This document shows, piece by piece, positions 6,124 through 8,038 of a stretch of DNA of 8,038 nt (position 1 is the first letter of the stretch; each line of letters begins with the position of its first letter). Under the pieces are notes generated by a model. The model was not told where the DNA came from, did no database searches, and saw only the letters and a list, made by a program, of their open reading frames with translations. The position numbers and the translations under genes are program-made. This DNA comes from Clostridiales bacterium (GTDB lineage Bacteria; Bacillota; Clostridia; Peptostreptococcales; Natronincolaceae): assembly GCA_012800145.1 (NCBI GenBank), contig JAAZJW010000357.1:1-8038 (forward strand), read 5' to 3'.

Positions 6124-6152
6124 TTGTAATTTTGTAAAATTTGTAATACAAA
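6124..6152 (+). promoter_or_regulatory. TTGTAA repeats and candidate parAB promoter
   Basis: TTGTAA occurs at 6124-6129, 6132-6137 and 6141-6146. The first could act as a -35, with TACAAA (6147-6152) 17 bases on as a -10. Transcription would then start near 6159, immediately before parS, so ParB bound there could repress its own operon. Both hexamers match consensus at only 4 of 6 positions, so this assignment is tentative. Confidence 0.3.
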
Positions 6153-6161
6153 AGCGGTTAT

Positions 6162-6177
6162 GGTTTCACGTGAAACA
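6162..6177. promoter_or_regulatory. parS centromere site upstream of parA
   Basis: GTTTCACGTGAAAC (6163-6176) is a perfect 14-bp palindrome identical to the parS core. Extended to 16 bases it differs from TGTTTCACGTGAAACA only at the first base. It lies 38 bp before the parA start codon, where ParB binding would be expected to influence parAB transcription as well as mark the origin region. Confidence 0.93.
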
Positions 6178-6198
6178 TAATAATACAAAATTCAACAG

Positions 6199-6207
6199 AA
6201 GGGAGAG
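6199..6207 (+). promoter_or_regulatory. Ribosome binding site deciding the parA start
   Basis: AAGGGAGAG lies 7 to 10 bases before ATG 6215, depending on the core counted. An in-frame GTG at 6170 lies inside the parS palindrome and has no ribosome binding site. ATG 6215 puts the Walker motif where it normally falls in chromosomal ParA proteins. Confidence 0.75.
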
Positions 6208-6214
6208 AACAAAA

Positions 6215-6988
6215 ATGGGAAAGGTAATTGCGGTCTTTAATCAAAAAGGGGGCGTCGGGAAAACAACAACCAACGTGAATTTGAGTGCATGTATCGCCGC
6301 AAGCGGCAAAAAGGTTTGTGTTATTGATATCGATCCCCAGGGCAACACTTCTAGCGGTTTTGGGATAGATAAAAACACACTTGAATATACCTCCTATGAC
6401 ATTATCCTGGGAAATGCCAACATTAAAGATGTTATTGTACATACAGAATTTGATAATTTGCATTTAATTCCTTCCAGTGTAGAACTGGCGGGAGCAGAAA
6501 TAGAGCTCACTAACATGAAAAACAGGGAAACAAGATTAAAAAGAGCTATTAGTGAAATAAGGGAAGACTATGATTATATTTTTATTGATTGTCCTCCTTC
6601 CTTGGGGTTGTTAACAATAAATTCCTTAACTGCCGTAGACAGTGTGTTGATTCCTATACAATGCGAATATTATGCACTGGAGGGAGTAGGCCAATTAATG
6701 AGCACCATACAACTTGTAAAGAAAAACTTGAACCCGAACCTGGAAATTCAGGGTGTAGTTCTCAGCATGTTTGACGGAAGGACAAACCTGTCTATTCAGG
6801 TGGTAGACGAGGTAAAAAACTATTTCAAAGGCAAGGTGTATACCACAATAATACCTAGAAATGTCAGGTTGGCGGAGGCCCCCAGCCATGGCAGGCCTAT
6901 AATTTATTATGATAAAAGATCCAAAGGGGCAGAGGCTTATACGGAATTGGCGGAGGAGTTTTTATATTTGGAAGAGGAAGTGATATAG
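6215..6988 (+). CDS. parA: Chromosome-partitioning ATPase ParA (Soj)
   Basis: This is a deviant-Walker ATPase of the MinD/ParA group. With ATP it dimerises, binds DNA without sequence specificity, and is released when ParB triggers hydrolysis, which drives origin separation. In B. subtilis, Soj also controls DnaA. The 257 residues are full length. The deviant P-loop KGGVGKTTTN starts at residue 11 with the signature lysine K11, followed by IDIDPQGNTSSGFG (37-50, catalytic D40) and FIDCPPSLG (123-131). Basic residues of the DNA-binding face include R189 (FDGRTNLS) and R215/R218 (RNVRLAEAPSHG). There is no N-terminal helix-turn-helix, as expected for the chromosomal type. parB begins on the next base after the stop, so the two are translated together. 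Confidence 0.96.
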   Translation: MGKVIAVFNQKGGVGKTTTNVNLSACIAASGKKVCVIDIDPQGNTSSGFGIDKNTLEYTSYDIILGNANIKDVIVHTEFDNLHLIPSSVELAGAEIELTNMKNRETRLKRAISEIREDYDYIFIDCPPSLGLLTINSLTAVDSVLIPIQCEYYALEGVGQLMSTIQLVKKNLNPNLEIQGVVLSMFDGRTNLSIQVVDEVKNYFKGKVYTTIIPRNVRLAEAPSHGRPIIYYDKRSKGAEAYTELAEEFLYLEEEVI

Positions 6989-7867
6989 ATGTCAAAGGTT
7001 AAGAAAAGGGGGCTGGGAAAGGGATTGGGGGCACTTATTCCCGATATGATGAGCCTGGATATAATAGAGGAAGATGCCGGCGATGAAAAAATTCAAATGA
7101 TTGATGTTGATAAAATCCATCCTAACCCTGATCAACCGAGGAAAAAATTTGACAAGGAAAGTATGGAGGAATTATCGAATTCTATTAAAACACATGGAAT
7201 AATACAGCCCATAATTATAGTGAAGGATTCGGAAGGATATATGATTATTGCAGGTGAAAGAAGATGGAGGGCGGCAAAAAATATTGATTTGGAAGAGGTC
7301 CCTTGTATAGTTAAACACTATACGGGAAAACAGCTCCTGGAAGTTTCGTTAATTGAAAACCTGCAGAGAAAGGACCTGAATGTCATAGAGGAAGCGAGAG
7401 CATACAGGTATCTGATGGACCAATATAACGTTACACAGGAGCAACTTTCGGGAGCCCTGGGGAAAAGCAGATCCTACATAGCCAATATACTGAGATTGCT
7501 TCGATTGGATGAAAGGGTAATCAACTATATTATAGAAGAAAAAATAAGCGGGGGACATGGCAGAGCAATACTCGGCATAGAATCTAAAGAAAATCAACAT
7601 AAACTGGCACAAAAAGTAATCAGCGACAGTCTTAGCGTAAGACAAGTAGAACAGCTGGTAAAAAACCTGACAACTCCTATAGAGGAGGAAAAAAGAAAGG
7701 AAAAAGAAAAACCTAAAGACACTTTTTTAATTGAAATTGAAAAAAATCTGAAATCCTTGCTCGGGACAAAGGTAAATATCATAAGAGGTGCAAGAAAAGG
7801 CAAGATAGAAATAGAATATTATAATGAAGAAGACCTGGAAAGAATAATAAACCTGCTCAGCCAGTAG
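6989..7867 (+). CDS. parB: Chromosome-partitioning protein ParB (Spo0J), CTP-dependent DNA clamp
   Basis: ParB binds parS, closes with CTP into a sliding clamp, spreads along flanking DNA, stimulates ParA and recruits SMC. It has 292 residues, close to Spo0J. The N-terminus KKRGLGKGLGALIPD (5-19) is the ParA-stimulating peptide. The CTP-binding domain follows, with HPNPDQPRKKFD (44-55), GERRWRAAK (89-97) and ENLQRKDLN (123-131). The helix-turn-helix (about 149-170) reads GKSRSYIANILRLL, and R161 and G189 (GGHGRAIL) are ParB-type specificity residues. A charged linker (231-244) leads to the C-terminal dimerisation domain (245-292). ATG follows the parA stop directly, with AGAGGAAG (6973-6980) 8 bases upstream inside parA. 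No parS was seen inside this gene, unlike B. subtilis spo0J. Confidence 0.96.
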   Translation: MSKVKKRGLGKGLGALIPDMMSLDIIEEDAGDEKIQMIDVDKIHPNPDQPRKKFDKESMEELSNSIKTHGIIQPIIIVKDSEGYMIIAGERRWRAAKNIDLEEVPCIVKHYTGKQLLEVSLIENLQRKDLNVIEEARAYRYLMDQYNVTQEQLSGALGKSRSYIANILRLLRLDERVINYIIEEKISGGHGRAILGIESKENQHKLAQKVISDSLSVRQVEQLVKNLTTPIEEEKRKEKEKPKDTFLIEIEKNLKSLLGTKVNIIRGARKGKIEIEYYNEEDLERIINLLSQ

Positions 7868-7878
7868 TGAAGGACCTG

Positions 7879-7936
7879 AGTGACAAAAGGGGATGTCAGA
7901 CTGTGTGAAAAGGCACTTTTCTCGCTTTTTGTCATT
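7879..7936 (+). terminator. Stem structure after parB, possible terminator
   Basis: TGACAAAA (7881-7888) and TTTTGTCA (7927-7934) are perfect inverted arms, extendable with G.U pairs to about 12 pairs (7879-7890 with 7925-7936). Inside, GAAAAG (7907-7912) pairs with CTTTTC (7916-7921) around GCA, and TTTTT (7926-7930) follows. The inner hairpin plus T-run could end the parAB transcript, but the stem is short and AT-rich. The segment also overlaps the right-hand dispersed repeat. Confidence 0.4.
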
Positions 7937-8002
7937 GCTATGAAAGCCCCACATTTTTGTCATCCTGAGACGAACAGGATTAGCTTGACCCGCGAAGGAT
8001 CT
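7895..8002. repeat. Dispersed-repeat element, right copy (inverted, interrupted)
   Basis: Positions 7895-7911 match the reverse complement of 69-85 at 16 of 17 bases (GTCAGACTGTGTGAAAA). TGTCATCCTGAG (7958-7969) and CGAAGGATCT (7993-8002) match the two ends of the reverse complement of 41-67. Compared with the compact left copy, this one has extra sequence between the two blocks and about 23 bases in the middle of the palindrome. The two copies bracket the gene cluster in opposite orientation. Confidence 0.55.
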
Positions 8003-8038
8003 ATATTTTACAATAATGCTTTCGTTTATCGTGGTGTG

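Larger units (their letters stand above)
5666..6214. other. Long non-coding gap between the GDT1-family gene and parA
   Basis: About 550 bp without a supportable gene. Open frames here lack ribosome binding sites or only mirror the minus-strand gene. The gap holds the GDT1-family promoter region, a long hairpin (5838-5934), a small bulged palindrome ACATT-cag-GTTTTT/AAAAAC-AATGT (5963-5989), the perfect palindrome AATCCGGATT (6078-6087), three TTGTAA motifs (6124-6146), parS (6162-6177) and the parA ribosome site. The 13-base CAACTGAATATTA at 6039-6051 also occurs at 136-148. No tRNA, known riboswitch consensus or DnaA-box cluster was recognised. Confidence 0.6.

Noticed and set aside
6170..6214. 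Upstream GTG start for parA adding 15 residues
   Set aside because: It lies within the parS palindrome with no ribosome binding site, and the extra residues are not like any ParA N-terminus; ATG 6215 has a strong site.
4337..6214. Replication origin (oriC) in one of the AT-rich gaps
   Set aside because: No cluster of TTATCCACA-type DnaA boxes was seen in either gap, and dnaA/dnaN are not in the window.

Overview
The window looks like a chromosomal segment close to the replication origin of a low-GC, Gram-positive Bacillota (Firmicutes) bacterium, most likely in class Clostridia. The evidence is the gene order mnmE-mnmG-rsmG-noc-parA-parB (the Bacillota origin-proximal cluster), the presence of both a ParB and a Noc paralogue, consensus-type parS sites, strong purine-rich ribosome binding sites, and heavy use of ATA (Ile) and AGA/AGG (Arg) codons. 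I cannot name the genus. No DnaA-box cluster was seen, so the origin itself appears to lie outside the window.

Layout. Positions 1-288 are non-coding: a palindromic dispersed-repeat element with a T-run (1-90), then an extended -10 promoter (201-209) and a leader with tandem 11-bp repeats in front of mnmE. Positions 289-4336 hold a three-gene + strand unit: mnmE, mnmG and rsmG, with a 32-bp gap and then a 1-base overlap. A parS site fills the mnmE-mnmG gap. A 200-bp AT-rich gap full of palindromes precedes noc (4541-5347), which ends at a strong bidirectional terminator. A small single-domain GDT1/TMEM165-family membrane protein gene runs convergently on the minus strand (5396-5665). A non-coding stretch of about 550 bp follows, with a long G.U-rich hairpin (5838-5934), TTGTAA repeats and a perfect 14-bp parS palindrome. 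The parA-parB operon (6215-7867) comes next. The right end (7868-8038) carries a stem structure and a diverged inverted copy of the left-edge repeat.

How the genes work together. MnmE and MnmG form the complex that modifies the wobble uridine (U34) of a subset of tRNAs. RsmG methylates 16S rRNA in the decoding-site region. Both modifications affect translational fidelity. ParA, ParB and the two parS sites form the origin segregation system; ParB is expected to load at parS and slide over the neighbouring genes, including this cluster. Noc is the ParB paralogue that in Bacillus subtilis binds its own sites and keeps division away from the nucleoid. Here Noc lacks the N-terminal membrane-binding helix known from Bacillus. 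The GDT1-family protein is a probable cation (Mn2+/Ca2+) transporter with no obvious link to its neighbours.

The genes are mostly conserved housekeeping genes; I found no new defence or mobile system. The least explained parts are the long hairpin at 5838-5934, the repeated motifs in the three leaders, and the short Noc.
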